From the NCBI RefSeq assembly GCF_007558865.1, contig NZ_VLPK01000002.1, forward strand, positions 806,001-870,000: a stretch of DNA of 64,000 bases, given 5' to 3'. This DNA comes from Mucilaginibacter corticis (lineage in GTDB: Bacteria > Bacteroidota > Bacteroidia > Sphingobacteriales > Sphingobacteriaceae). The translations under genes were made by a program, and so were the position numbers. The notes beneath the pieces were generated by a model, which saw only the letters and a list, made by a program, of their open reading frames with translations, was not told the DNA's origin and ran no database searches. Positions 53,602 through 61,770 of this stretch are shown here, in pieces (within the stretch, counting starts at the first letter, position 1; each line of letters begins with the position of its first letter).

Positions 53602-53689
53602 TTGTTTTTTTCTTGGCCGGTAAATTCCGGTGAGGCAAAATTGAATAGCACGGAGCGTAAAGGATTTATTTTAACCGAATAAAAACGTT

Positions 53690-53739
53690 TTTAAACGGGT
53701 TGAAAATTATCCGAAAATATTCTTGAGTTATCTACCACC
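53690..53739 (+). promoter_or_regulatory. Bipartite conserved element, copy 2
   Basis: TTTAAACGGGTTGAAA at 53690-53705 and TTATCTACCACC at 53728-53739, matching copy 1 with 14 of 16 and 12 of 12 identities and a 6-nt longer spacer. It lies 44 nt before the TetR gene and 88 nt from the divergent SSB start. Confidence 0.55.
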
Positions 53740-53783
53740 TGGTAAATTAATGATGCTTAACTTGTACTTTAAAATCTAAATCA

Positions 53784-54416
53784 ATGTCAAGGAAGAGAAA
53801 TCCCGATGATAAGCGGTCCCGCCTGGTCGCCGCCGTTGCCGATACCCTCGCTGAAAGCGGGCATCAAGGTTTGGGAATGAACCGGATCGTAACAAAGTCA
53901 GGTGTCAGCAAGCCGATGGTGTATGAGTATTTTGGGAATTTGAATGGTTTATTGAAGGCGTATATTGGCCGGAAGGATTCCTGGCTGACTTATTTCGAGT
54001 CGATACGATTGCCGGAGAACCCGACGACGGAGGAATTGAAGAATTGCTTTGTCAAGTTATTGCAGGATCAGTTTCGTTATTTCCATTCAGACAAAGAAAT
54101 GCAGAAACTGGTGTTATGGCAGATCAGCGAATATAATCCGCTGATGCGGGCGACTTGTGAGGCGAGGGAGCGGGAGGGTTTACGTTTACTGGAACTGGCG
54201 GATGGCCATTTCCGGAAAAGCGGGGTGAGTTTAAAGGCGGTGATGGGTATGCTGGTTGGGGGCATCTATTATAATATATTACATAGCAGTGCCGGCTTGG
54301 GAACGATCGCGGGTATTGATATCCGGAATGAAAATGAATACGAGATGGTAATGAAAACGATTGAACAAATTATTGACTGGGCTTTCCAGGCGGCAGCAAA
54401 TGAAATCAGCGTTTAA
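53784..54416 (+). CDS. TetR family transcriptional regulator
   Basis: 210 aa. A TetR helix-turn-helix (AVADTLAESGHQGLGMNRIVTKSGVSKPMVYEYFGNLNGLLKAY) near residues 14-60, then a helical ligand-binding domain. It is divergent from the SSB-yifB unit and convergent with the transfer operon (11 nt overlap at its end with the 54406 gene). Likely controls gene sets of the element via the motif at 53690; inference. Confidence 0.92.
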   Translation: MSRKRNPDDKRSRLVAAVADTLAESGHQGLGMNRIVTKSGVSKPMVYEYFGNLNGLLKAYIGRKDSWLTYFESIRLPENPTTEELKNCFVKLLQDQFRYFHSDKEMQKLVLWQISEYNPLMRATCEAREREGLRLLELADGHFRKSGVSLKAVMGMLVGGIYYNILHSSAGLGTIAGIDIRNENEYEMVMKTIEQIIDWAFQAAANEISV

Positions 54417-54576
54417 ATTTTGAACGGTCACAACGCCTGGATACCCGCCATGCGAACAGCATCCAGACGATAACGGTTACACTCAGATAAGGCAAGGGGT
54501 TATTGGATTTGGTGCTGCCGAGTAGCGCGCCGGTGGAGATAAATAAGGTAAGCAGGAAGTGTACGGTGGTTTTCAT
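54406..54576 (-). CDS. Small membrane protein at the end of the transfer operon
   Basis: 56 aa from the ATG at 54576: two hydrophobic helices (TVHFLLTLFISTGALLG and PYLSVTVIVWMLFAW) followed by a basic tail (RVSRRCDRSKFKR). It begins 1 nt after the bPH gene stop and is probably its partner. Unrecognised. It overlaps the TetR gene end to end by 11 nt. Confidence 0.6.
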   Translation of the reverse strand: MKTTVHFLLTLFISTGALLGSTKSNNPLPYLSVTVIVWMLFAWRVSRRCDRSKFKR

Positions 54577-54577
54577 A

Positions 54578-55039
54578 TCAGTTGATTTCAAAGACCTGGT
54601 TGTGGCGGCGGGTTTCGAGGACGCGTTCACGGATGATGTCGATGATGTCGGATCGGGGGATGCCGCGGAGCAAAAGAAAAGGATTTTCGGGATCGGTGGT
54701 TTTGAGCTGCACGTTCATGAGTTTGCACAGTTGGAGCAGGGGCGGTTGAAAAATGACGTAGTCCTTGACCCTGAAAAGTTCCACGGTTTCAATTTCTTTA
54801 AAAAAAATGCCGCGTGTGATCCTGATATATTGCGGTGTAACAAGGTATAGAACACGATGAAGGTATACATAGCGATAGATCGCCAGTGAACTGAAAGCGA
54901 AACTAAGCCATAAGAGGGACGGCCAACAGGTGTTCGCCAGCCAGGTGACCAGAATGGTGCACAGCATCAATGGCAGGGTTTTGAAGAAGGAGAATAGCCT
55001 CGTCTGTTTAATACGAATGTCCTGGTCGGTGGCGTTCAT
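54578..55039 (-). CDS. Bacterial PH domain (YdbT-like) membrane protein
   Basis: 153 aa. Two membrane helices (LPLMLCTILVTWLANTCWPSLLWLSFAFSSLAIYRYVYL region, residues 22-58) precede a bPH_2-type domain (LYLVTPQYIRITRGIFFKEIETVELFRVKDYVIFQPPLLQL). The family's role is not defined. The start overlaps the upstream gene by 4 nt, within the transfer operon. Confidence 0.8.
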   Translation of the reverse strand: MNATDQDIRIKQTRLFSFFKTLPLMLCTILVTWLANTCWPSLLWLSFAFSSLAIYRYVYLHRVLYLVTPQYIRITRGIFFKEIETVELFRVKDYVIFQPPLLQLCKLMNVQLKTTDPENPFLLLRGIPRSDIIDIIRERVLETRRHNQVFEIN

Positions 55040-55446
55040 GGCAGCTGATTTGTTTTGTGGGTGCGGATGCGAAAGTTATAACCGCTGGCTTTTTCCAGCG
55101 CGTTGAGGCTTAAGCGGTCAAATGCATATTTTTTGTTTTCAAAATTGACCAGGTAATGATTTTCCAGGTAACTGATCTTGATGGGTTTGTTACGGATCCA
55201 GGCAGCGAGTTTGAGGTCGCAGAGCGCGCCGGTGTCGTCGTTGCCGAAAAGAAAATGGATTTTCCTGTTCCTGGCGTATGGGCGGATGATCGCTGCATGA
55301 CAGGGTTCGGGTGCGTATCCGGTGATCAGGACAAATAGCGGTGCATGGTAGCGTGAATGATTTGCTTTGAACCAGGCGGCGGCTTCGCCCTGTGTACTGG
55401 CTACAAACAGGTCTGTAGCCAGTACCGGGTCATCGGTGGTGAACAT
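55036..55446 (-). CDS. Uncharacterised protein, possibly TOPRIM-like
   Basis: 136 aa. The middle (APLFVLITGYAPEPCH, then IHFLFGNDDTGALCDLKLAAWI) resembles the second half of a TOPRIM domain, where a DxD-like acidic pair binds metal, as in DUF3991/TOPRIM mobilisation proteins. The first acidic motif is not evident. It overlaps the DUF3945 gene by 17 nt and the bPH gene by 4 nt. Domain assignment is tentative. Confidence 0.55.
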   Translation of the reverse strand: MFTTDDPVLATDLFVASTQGEAAAWFKANHSRYHAPLFVLITGYAPEPCHAAIIRPYARNRKIHFLFGNDDTGALCDLKLAAWIRNKPIKISYLENHYLVNFENKKYAFDRLSLNALEKASGYNFRIRTHKTNQLP

Positions 55447-56179
55447 TTTTCCCTTTCACGCGGTCGTTTACTTTCCTGACTTGCATGTCTTCGAGTGCGT
55501 CGTAATAGCCACGGCTGTAGTCTTCGGATACTTTTTCGTCTTTGCTGAGCGCTTTAAGTCCCCGGTAAAGCAGATAGCTCAGGCCGCCGTCGATGAGTAG
55601 GGATGCGATCAGGTGCAGCTTGTTGGAGCGGATGCCATTGGGATCGGTTGCAGTGTACCTGAATTTTGTACCGTCCCGTATTTCTACCTCCTTTCCTTTT
55701 CTAAAGAGGAGTTTTTGATCGGGTGTCAGTTCTTGATTATTGACATAGTCAGGGGCAAGGATCTGCGCGGTGTCAGTGATGATAAATTCGTTGGTGTCTT
55801 TGTCAAATTCAATGAGCACCTCCTTTTTGACGCCACCGATTTCGACAACTTTATCGAGGTTGACAAGTTCACCATTGGCGAATTTTTCGGTTTCCCCATC
55901 GGTAAGGTAGGCAGGTCCTTGCGGTTCGCGGTAGACAGGATGGATCAACAGGTCGAGGTTGCCCTGCTCGTTTCGCCGCAGGGATATTTTGGCGTCGAGG
56001 TGCATGATTTTGATTTCGCCGTCGGTGAGGTTATGCAGGCGGATCATTTCGGTCCTGTGACCGGCGAGTAAGGCTTTGAGGTCATCCTCACCAAGGTGAA
56101 GCCTGCCGTCTTTTGAAAGGCCGAGGTTTTGAAATTCGGCTATGGGGATTTCTTGTTCCTCAAATGCGGTTTGTGTCAT
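55430..56179 (-). CDS. DUF3945/DUF4099 family protein
   Basis: 249 aa. Two successive repeats of the DUF4099/DUF3945 type: FQNLGLSKDGRLHLGEDDLKALLAGHRTEMIRL and NQELTPDQKLLFRKGKEVEIRDGTKF, typical of Bacteroidota conjugative elements. The C-terminus contains a predicted short hydrophobic segment (LHLIASLLIDGGLSYLLYRGL). Function unknown. Overlaps ArdC-like by 4 nt. Confidence 0.82.
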   Translation of the reverse strand: MTQTAFEEQEIPIAEFQNLGLSKDGRLHLGEDDLKALLAGHRTEMIRLHNLTDGEIKIMHLDAKISLRRNEQGNLDLLIHPVYREPQGPAYLTDGETEKFANGELVNLDKVVEIGGVKKEVLIEFDKDTNEFIITDTAQILAPDYVNNQELTPDQKLLFRKGKEVEIRDGTKFRYTATDPNGIRSNKLHLIASLLIDGGLSYLLYRGLKALSKDEKVSEDYSRGYYDALEDMQVRKVNDRVKGKNVHHR

Positions 56180-57129
56180 CTGGCTATGGCGTAATTTTTT
56201 TCTTCCTGTGGTTGCAATTCTTTCACGGTGGCTTCCCGGACGCTGTTTTTAGCGTCTACCAGCGCGGCATATAAACCATCTTTGGGCCCGACTTTAAATT
56301 TGGCGCCGTCGGAGTTTTCGACCTGCGCGGTCTTCCCTTTCAGGATGGACAGGACCTTGATGGTGTCGCCTTTATAGGGGATGACATCACCTTTGTTAAG
56401 GGTGGTTTTGTTAGTCATTTTTTTTTCCTGCCTGAGGACTTTATCGGCGATGTATTGCGCGTCGTTGGCAGCTTTGAAGAGTTCTGCGGGTTCCTCTTTC
56501 AATAATTGCGACCAGGGTTTGATGTAGCCGATGTGGTCGCCGATGTCATAGGGTTGCTGCAGCTGCGCGCTCAGGAAGATGGCGGCGATGTTGGCTTTTA
56601 AAGCGTCTTTAATGGATGACTCGCCGGGTTTTTCAGCAATGAGTTTTTCAGCTACGGCGCGCAGGCCCGGTTCTGGGCCGAGGATCTGGCCCAGCCGTTC
56701 CGGGTCGGGGGCTTTGACTTCGAGGGGACGCATGTCTTTAAGTTGTTTCGCATTAAAGACGAAGGCGGTCGCCAGTTTTGGCTCATCGAGTTTAACGGAG
56801 GTCATTTTAGGTTTGCCCTTGTCATTTTTTTCGCCGGTGTCTTGTAATTCGCGGGTTTTGTAGAAGCTGATGAGGGTTCCTTTTTCTTCTTTCATGACGT
56901 TGTTTTTCATGAAATTGCCCTGGTCGAGGGTCATCCAGCGGGGATCAGCTTCCTGTTTCAGCAGCAGGATAAGGGCGGGGGCGCCACGGTAATTTTTGCC
57001 GGTGCTGGGGTTAAGCGGCATTTGCAGCGGTTCCCCGCCGCCTTTTTGGAAAAGGGATGTCCCTTCTTCGAACTGCTGGATAAGTTTTTCAGCGATTTGT
57101 TCGGTCAGTGGTTTGAAGTTGTTGCTCAT
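56176..57129 (-). CDS. ArdC-like ssDNA-binding antirestriction protein
   Basis: 317 aa. Residues 5-130 match the ArdC N-terminal domain (LTEQIAEKLIQQFEEGTSLFQKGGGEPLQMPLNPSTGKNYRG, ATAFVFNAKQL), which binds single-stranded DNA. The zincin metallopeptidase domain normally following is decayed: the HExxH is absent although the PYDIGDHIGYIKPW and FKAANDAQYIADKVL blocks remain. A KOW-like TTLNKGDVIPYKGDTIKVLSI region ends the protein. ArdC proteins protect incoming DNA; this one would do so by binding only. Confidence 0.85.
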   Translation of the reverse strand: MSNNFKPLTEQIAEKLIQQFEEGTSLFQKGGGEPLQMPLNPSTGKNYRGAPALILLLKQEADPRWMTLDQGNFMKNNVMKEEKGTLISFYKTRELQDTGEKNDKGKPKMTSVKLDEPKLATAFVFNAKQLKDMRPLEVKAPDPERLGQILGPEPGLRAVAEKLIAEKPGESSIKDALKANIAAIFLSAQLQQPYDIGDHIGYIKPWSQLLKEEPAELFKAANDAQYIADKVLRQEKKMTNKTTLNKGDVIPYKGDTIKVLSILKGKTAQVENSDGAKFKVGPKDGLYAALVDAKNSVREATVKELQPQEEKNYAIAR

Positions 57130-57538
57130 GTTGGATTATTGTTTGGTAAAGAAATTTTATGGGGTCAATGGCGCGGTCCTGGTAATTGATGGCGAGGTGG
57201 AGGTGCTCGCCGGTTACCAGACCGGTGGCGCCTGTTATCGCGATGGGTTCACCTGCTGTGACTTGGCCGTGGCCGAGCAGGCATATAGAAAGATGCCCAT
57301 AGATACAGGTCAGCGGCCCGTCTGTTATGCTGACGTAAATACCTGATCGGTTATTGTAACCTATTTGTGCCTGGCCGGAGGCGATGGCATAGACGGTGTC
57401 GTGTTTGGCGCGCAGATCGATTCCGCGGTGAAATTGGCGAGCCCGTGTAATTGGATGGATACGATTGCCATAGGCCGAAGTGACGAGCAGGTGTTTTAGC
57501 GGCAGGCAACAGCAACAGATCAATAATATTTTGATCAT
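57089..57538 (-). CDS. M23 family metallopeptidase
   Basis: 149 aa. A hydrophobic N-terminus with four consecutive Cys (ILLICCCCLPLKHLL) could be a signal or lipid-anchored segment. The LytM/M23 zinc motifs are present: HPITRARQFHRGIDL (HxxxD) and TGEHLHLAI (HxH). It should cut peptidoglycan peptide bridges to open the wall for the transfer channel. Its 3' end overlaps ArdC by 41 nt, its start overlaps the upstream gene by 4 nt (ATGA). Confidence 0.9.
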   Translation of the reverse strand: MIKILLICCCCLPLKHLLVTSAYGNRIHPITRARQFHRGIDLRAKHDTVYAIASGQAQIGYNNRSGIYVSITDGPLTCIYGHLSICLLGHGQVTAGEPIAITGATGLVTGEHLHLAINYQDRAIDPIKFLYQTIIQHEQQLQTTDRTNR

Positions 57539-57951
57539 CGTTCGGGCATGAGTTGTCTTTTCAGCCCGAGTTTATCTTCGAGCGTCTGCATACTAAGGTT
57601 CCGGACCGTTTCGTTTTGGAGCGCCAGTGACATCGCTGTTTTGATGTTAGCGGTGGATTGCCGGAACTCTTGCAGCAGCGAGATCTGGAACAAGGTTTTA
57701 TAGTCGCCGACGCTTAACGCTTGTTTATGCTGCTGTAGTAAATCCTTGACCTGGTCTGCCGGTTTCAGCAGCAGTAATGCGTCGGTTCCGTATAGGCCCT
57801 GCCCGTTTCGGCCGAAACCAACATAGATAGTGTCATTTCCGAGGTCGGCGCCGGTAATGATACCGACTTGCCCGGATTTCCCGGCGGGGTCTTTGCTGAG
57901 TTCTGGGTGAACGAGCACGAGTGTTCCGGTGAGTTCATCGTTTTGATTCAT
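57535..57951 (-). CDS. Uncharacterised protein of the transfer operon
   Basis: 138 aa. No family recognised. An N-terminal beta-rich part (GTLVLVHPELSKDPAGKSGQVGIITGADLGNDTIYVGFG) resembling a small SH3-like/KOW fold, then helices (ADQVKDLLQQHKQALSV). It is cytosolic. Overlaps the coupling protein and M23 genes by 4 nt each, so made together with them. Confidence 0.7.
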   Translation of the reverse strand: MNQNDELTGTLVLVHPELSKDPAGKSGQVGIITGADLGNDTIYVGFGRNGQGLYGTDALLLLKPADQVKDLLQQHKQALSVGDYKTLFQISLLQEFRQSTANIKTAMSLALQNETVRNLSMQTLEDKLGLKRQLMPER

Positions 57952-59915
57952 GTTTTAAAGGTTGCTTTTGCGGGGTTGGAGACGGTGGGCTTTTTAAATG
58001 CGTTGACGAGTCCTTCGATTTCTTTGTTGATTTTCAGGAAGTTCTCCCGGAGTATTTCTTCTTTTTTGCCATGGAAGTCATAGTAGACCGGTAGTGGCCG
58101 GTAACCGCTTTCTTCCTGGTTTAATTCCTTTCCGTCGAGGTTGACGCGGCAATGGATAGCCGATGTTTCAAATTGCCCGGTGTATTTTTCCTGCGCATCA
58201 GCGGCGATAAGGCCGACCACTTCACCGGTGTTGAGCGAGGCCATTTTTCCTGCCGGGATCAATGCTTCCAGTTTTTCGTTGAGCGAGGTGGATGTTTTGT
58301 TCCGGTCGATGGACAGGCCTTCGCCAATTTGTTTGGATTTGCCGAACAGGCGCTCGAGCCATTCGAGTGTTTCCTTGTTGCGGACGGAACCGGCCAGCAC
58401 GTTTCCCACTACTGCAGTGATGGTGGCCGCGGTGTCCTTGCCATACTGCTGCTGGAACTGCGGTATTTCCTGCAGGCCCATCAGGACGGCCACTTTGTTG
58501 CTCCGGGCCGTAGCGATCAGGTTTTCCACCTTGTGCACAAACAGGGTCGGAACTTCATCAATGATCAAGGCGGAAGGTAAATTGCCCTTGCTGTTAATAA
58601 GTTTGGTTAACCGGTTGACGATGATAGAATAACAAGTAGAGTTAATGTTCTGCGTGTTTGGATCATTAGCCAAAATGACGATACTTGGCTCTTTCGGGTC
58701 TGATATCTTAAGATTGAAATCATCGCCGGAAAAAACCCAGAAAGTTTCTTTCGTAGCCAGCCTGGAGATGAATATTTTTAAGGTGCCGATCTGTCCCTCC
58801 AACTGGGGAAATACTTTTTCCAGGTAGGCGGTCCGGAAAGGAGAGAGCAGCGAAGCCAGTTCGGGCTCCGTGAATAAAACATCGAATATTTCCTGGTAAG
58901 AGCGGTTCAGGAATGAGAGCACATGCGGCAGGCTCGAATACTTACCGCCTTCGTGTTTCGAGAAGAAGAAGATACAGGAAGCCAGGAAATTGATCGCGCT
59001 TTGTGTGAAGAACTGATCACCGCCGCTGCTTTTTTCACCTTTCTTCAGGGCCTCCACCAATCCTTCCGCACTTTCGGAAGCATCCGCCAATGTTTTCAGG
59101 TAATCTGCCCGCCAGGGATTGGTGCGGCAGCCCATTTCCACCTGATCGAGGTTGACCACATTGAACCGGTAGTTTTTGAGCTTACCCTGCTGTTTGGCCA
59201 ACAGGTAATGGTAATAAGCGATTTTTCCGAGGTCGGGGTATTTAAAATCATAGACGCAGCAACAAAACTCCTTGGCGATCAGCTGGCGGATAAATGGATT
59301 GACGATCCCGAAACTCTTACCCGAACCCGGCGTACCGATCAAGATCGTCCCGCGAAATGGATTGACCAAATTGATCCAGCCGTCCCATACCTTTCTGTCA
59401 TGATAAAATTGGGTCGGGATGTTGACCGAATAGGGTGTAAGGATGGGTTTCACGGCCTGCATAAAACTTTCAGCTTCTGTGTTCCATTTATCTTTACCCA
59501 ATCCCGAATGGATGATCTTGGAGATATTGTCCATGGCCATACTGGTCAGGACAGCGCCGGCAAAGGAACCAAAAAGGTAGGCCCAATTGTAAATTCCCAA
59601 CCCGTAAATACTCCCGAAAAAAAGTAACAGGCCCAGAACTAATGGATAGACGATATGCAGCTTGGGGTCGAGGTCGACTTTCTTTTTTGCCAGTGTGCCG
59701 ATACTCACCAAACAGATCAGGAAGAAGGTCGCCAGTTTGCTGTATACGATGTTTTGATAAATTGCCAGATGGCTCAGCTTTTCCAGTGGCAATCGAAAAA
59801 AGCCCCAGAAAGGGGCCTGCTTATACACAAAGATGCCGGCTTCCAGGGCAATCGACACATAAATGCCACACTGCAGGAAACCATGCAGCTTTTGCTGGTC
59901 ACGGGTTTCTTCCAT
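57948..59915 (-). CDS. VirD4/TraG-type conjugative coupling ATPase
   Basis: 655 aa. Four hydrophobic helices in residues 10-125 (the YWFSY-like TM module of Bacteroidota TraG), then the motor domain: Walker A GTPGSGKS at 194-201, Walker B SALIIDEVPTLF near residue 450, and the ATARSNKVAVLMGLQEIPQFQQQYG sensor region. Brings the relaxosome to the type IV secretion channel at the inner membrane. First gene of an eight-gene series with 4-nt to 41-nt overlaps or 1-nt gaps. Confidence 0.95.
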   Translation of the reverse strand: MEETRDQQKLHGFLQCGIYVSIALEAGIFVYKQAPFWGFFRLPLEKLSHLAIYQNIVYSKLATFFLICLVSIGTLAKKKVDLDPKLHIVYPLVLGLLLFFGSIYGLGIYNWAYLFGSFAGAVLTSMAMDNISKIIHSGLGKDKWNTEAESFMQAVKPILTPYSVNIPTQFYHDRKVWDGWINLVNPFRGTILIGTPGSGKSFGIVNPFIRQLIAKEFCCCVYDFKYPDLGKIAYYHYLLAKQQGKLKNYRFNVVNLDQVEMGCRTNPWRADYLKTLADASESAEGLVEALKKGEKSSGGDQFFTQSAINFLASCIFFFSKHEGGKYSSLPHVLSFLNRSYQEIFDVLFTEPELASLLSPFRTAYLEKVFPQLEGQIGTLKIFISRLATKETFWVFSGDDFNLKISDPKEPSIVILANDPNTQNINSTCYSIIVNRLTKLINSKGNLPSALIIDEVPTLFVHKVENLIATARSNKVAVLMGLQEIPQFQQQYGKDTAATITAVVGNVLAGSVRNKETLEWLERLFGKSKQIGEGLSIDRNKTSTSLNEKLEALIPAGKMASLNTGEVVGLIAADAQEKYTGQFETSAIHCRVNLDGKELNQEESGYRPLPVYYDFHGKKEEILRENFLKINKEIEGLVNAFKKPTVSNPAKATFKT

Positions 59916-59980
59916 AAGAAAAGGTTTGCAGAAGTAAAGAATTGTTCGATAAAGGGGCCTGCGATGAAGAAATTTAACCC

Positions 59981-60067
59981 ATGGAAAGTGTCAAAAAACA
60001 TCGTAATGATCGCAAGAATCTGGAAGAAAAATTACTGTTGCTTAGCGCCGAAAAAAATAGAAATTGA
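59981..60067 (+). pseudogene. Possible remnant ORF between traG and hipA
   Basis: A 28-codon plus-strand ORF (MESVKKHRNDRKNLEEKLLLLSAEK...) breaks at an A7 run near 60052. Downstream in the same frame VDDFHLERFVKAMANTG, ending at a stop near 60132, reads like a protein C-terminus. With two frame corrections both could belong to one small protein. Low certainty; the gap 59916-60139 holds nothing else I can support. Confidence 0.25.
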
Positions 60068-60139
60068 TGCCTTACATAGGTAGACGACTTTCATCTCGAA
60101 CGTTTCGTCAAAGCTATGGCTAATACGGGGTAACAGGCT

Positions 60140-61421
60140 TTAGCGGCCCAGGTAATACGCTTGAGCTATGTTGTTGTCAAAGGTAAAGGCTGCGGACATT
60201 CTCTCTTGCTCAGCGCGGGGGATTGCTAATTGCTCAGCTATTGTGCGCCATTGGGAAGTGCCAAGCCGCACTTCCTCGATTATTTCTTCCATTTGACGGT
60301 TAGTAAGTTGAAAGTAAATCCCTACGCTTTTTGCCAATGCTATATCAAGGTCGTTGTTGTCCAAGTCGATATTTAATGCAAGTCCTTCTTTGTCAACAGA
60401 TGGGTTTAGATCATAAGCAGGGGATAAATGCCATTTTTTGTGATCGAGTAAAAAGCCATGATTTCGTAAATGGTCATCTGTGTTTGAAATGGCGATGTTA
60501 AAGACAATTCTGCGCCATAGCTGATGCAGGTCGGATATATTCTCGCTTTGTTCGGTCAGGATAAATTCAGCAATTTCCAGATAACTGGCATTTCGATCAC
60601 GAAGAGATCCTTCATGGTTGGCGGTCATGGTCATTGCGGAAGAAAAATGTATTCTTTCATCTTTATTACGGTCGAATCGTTTAGTGAAAAATGTACGATA
60701 GTTTCCTGAAACGTGCTCAAGTTTGCTTTCGGTCATTCGTAACCCGGAATTCACAGCCAAGATATGCGCGAGATATTCCCAGGCAGCTTTATCGGTGATG
60801 TCGTTTTTTTGCCGGAAATTTTGCGATCCACAAATCGCCTTTTTCATCCACGATATTTGCTTTCGGTCTGGCGCCGCCCAAAGATGATCCGTGTGCGAGC
60901 AATAATTCTAGGTGCTCTTTGCTAATATGTTCATCATCCTTATCGAACATTTCAGCGCTGGATTGAAGCTCGCGTAACGAGGTCCACGGCGGAACCGGAT
61001 GATGATTATCATTATCCAAAAATGGTCCTGACGATGTTAGCCTGAACCTAAGAGCGCCCATACGTGTCAAATTATTCACGCAAAGCAGGCAGTCAATCTC
61101 ATATAATTTCGGTGCTTTCTCCTTTTGTTCAGCAGCTTTTTGCGCGGCTCTTCTTTGCATTAACTTCCTGCCCCATGAATCCTGCATTGCATCGGCAAAG
61201 GCGCCGAAACTTTCTTTTTGGGTTGGATATTGCAGTCCTTTATATAAAAGTATTTCCGGGTCAAGCATGAAAGCTTGTTTTGATTGCAACCACTCCGGCA
61301 GATATTCAAAACTGGAGGCTTTCCTGGTTTTGGCTTGATGAGCAGTTAAAACACCAATTTGAACCGGTTCGATGGCACCAGCCGGCTGAAAATATACTTG
61401 TATTTCTGTTTTAAGACTCAT
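60140..61421 (-). pseudogene. hipA: Type II toxin HipA kinase, split by a frameshift
   Basis: Two overlapping frames carry one HipA. The N-terminal part (61421 down to 60789, 210 aa) holds the Couple_hipA domain and the Gly-rich loop GSSLGGARPKA at residues 178-188. The C-terminal part (to 60140) holds the kinase lobe with the catalytic NTDDHLRNHGF, DLNP metal motif (LSPAYDLNP) and DFG-like elements. Removing one T from the T7 run at 60804-60810 (plus strand) joins them as WIAKFPAKNDITDK, the usual HipA sequence. As written, the protein is truncated and should be inactive. In active form HipA phosphorylates a tRNA synthetase and stops growth. hipB is upstream. Confidence 0.88.
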
Positions 61422-61429
61422 CGTAAGTG

Positions 61430-61717
61430 TTATAAAATTTCTAAATCCTGAAGCTTCCTGCCCAGTTCATCCGCGGCGGCAAGCTTCAATAAATCCTCTT
61501 GTAATCCAAACACCCGTAAAACATTCACATAGGCGCCTATTGATACACTTGGATTTCCTTTTTCTATTTGCCTAAGTGTGCCTCGGTCAATTGCTGACCT
61601 GTCCGCGACATCCTGCATAGTTAATTTTCTGCGTTTCCTTGCAAGTTTGAGGTTCTCGCCGAAAGCCTGCAACAATTGTTGTTGTTTAGGAAATATAATA
61701 TGTTTTTTTAGTGCCAT
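61430..61717 (-). CDS. hipB: XRE family antitoxin HipB
   Basis: 95 aa from the ATG at 61717. The Cro/C1 helix-turn-helix is complete (FGENLKLARKRRKLTMQDVADRSAIDRGTLRQIEKGNPSVSIGAYVNVLRVFG). The short C-terminal tail (LGRKLQDLEIL) is like HipB tails that contact HipA. The gene is 8 nt upstream of hipA and starts inside a 14-bp inverted repeat, its probable autoregulatory operator. Confidence 0.92.
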   Translation of the reverse strand: MALKKHIIFPKQQQLLQAFGENLKLARKRRKLTMQDVADRSAIDRGTLRQIEKGNPSVSIGAYVNVLRVFGLQEDLLKLAAADELGRKLQDLEIL

Positions 61718-61766
61718 GATGTATATTTTCTCCAAAAAAATAAAAAATGATTAAAATATACATCAT
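61716..61766. promoter_or_regulatory. HipB operator, 14-bp inverted repeat
   Basis: Arms 61716-61729 and 61753-61766 (ATGATGTATATTTT and AAAATATACATCAT) are perfect reverse complements 23 nt apart. The left arm overlaps the hipB start codon, as expected of an autorepressor site. Confidence 0.65.
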
Positions 61767-61770
61767 TTAT

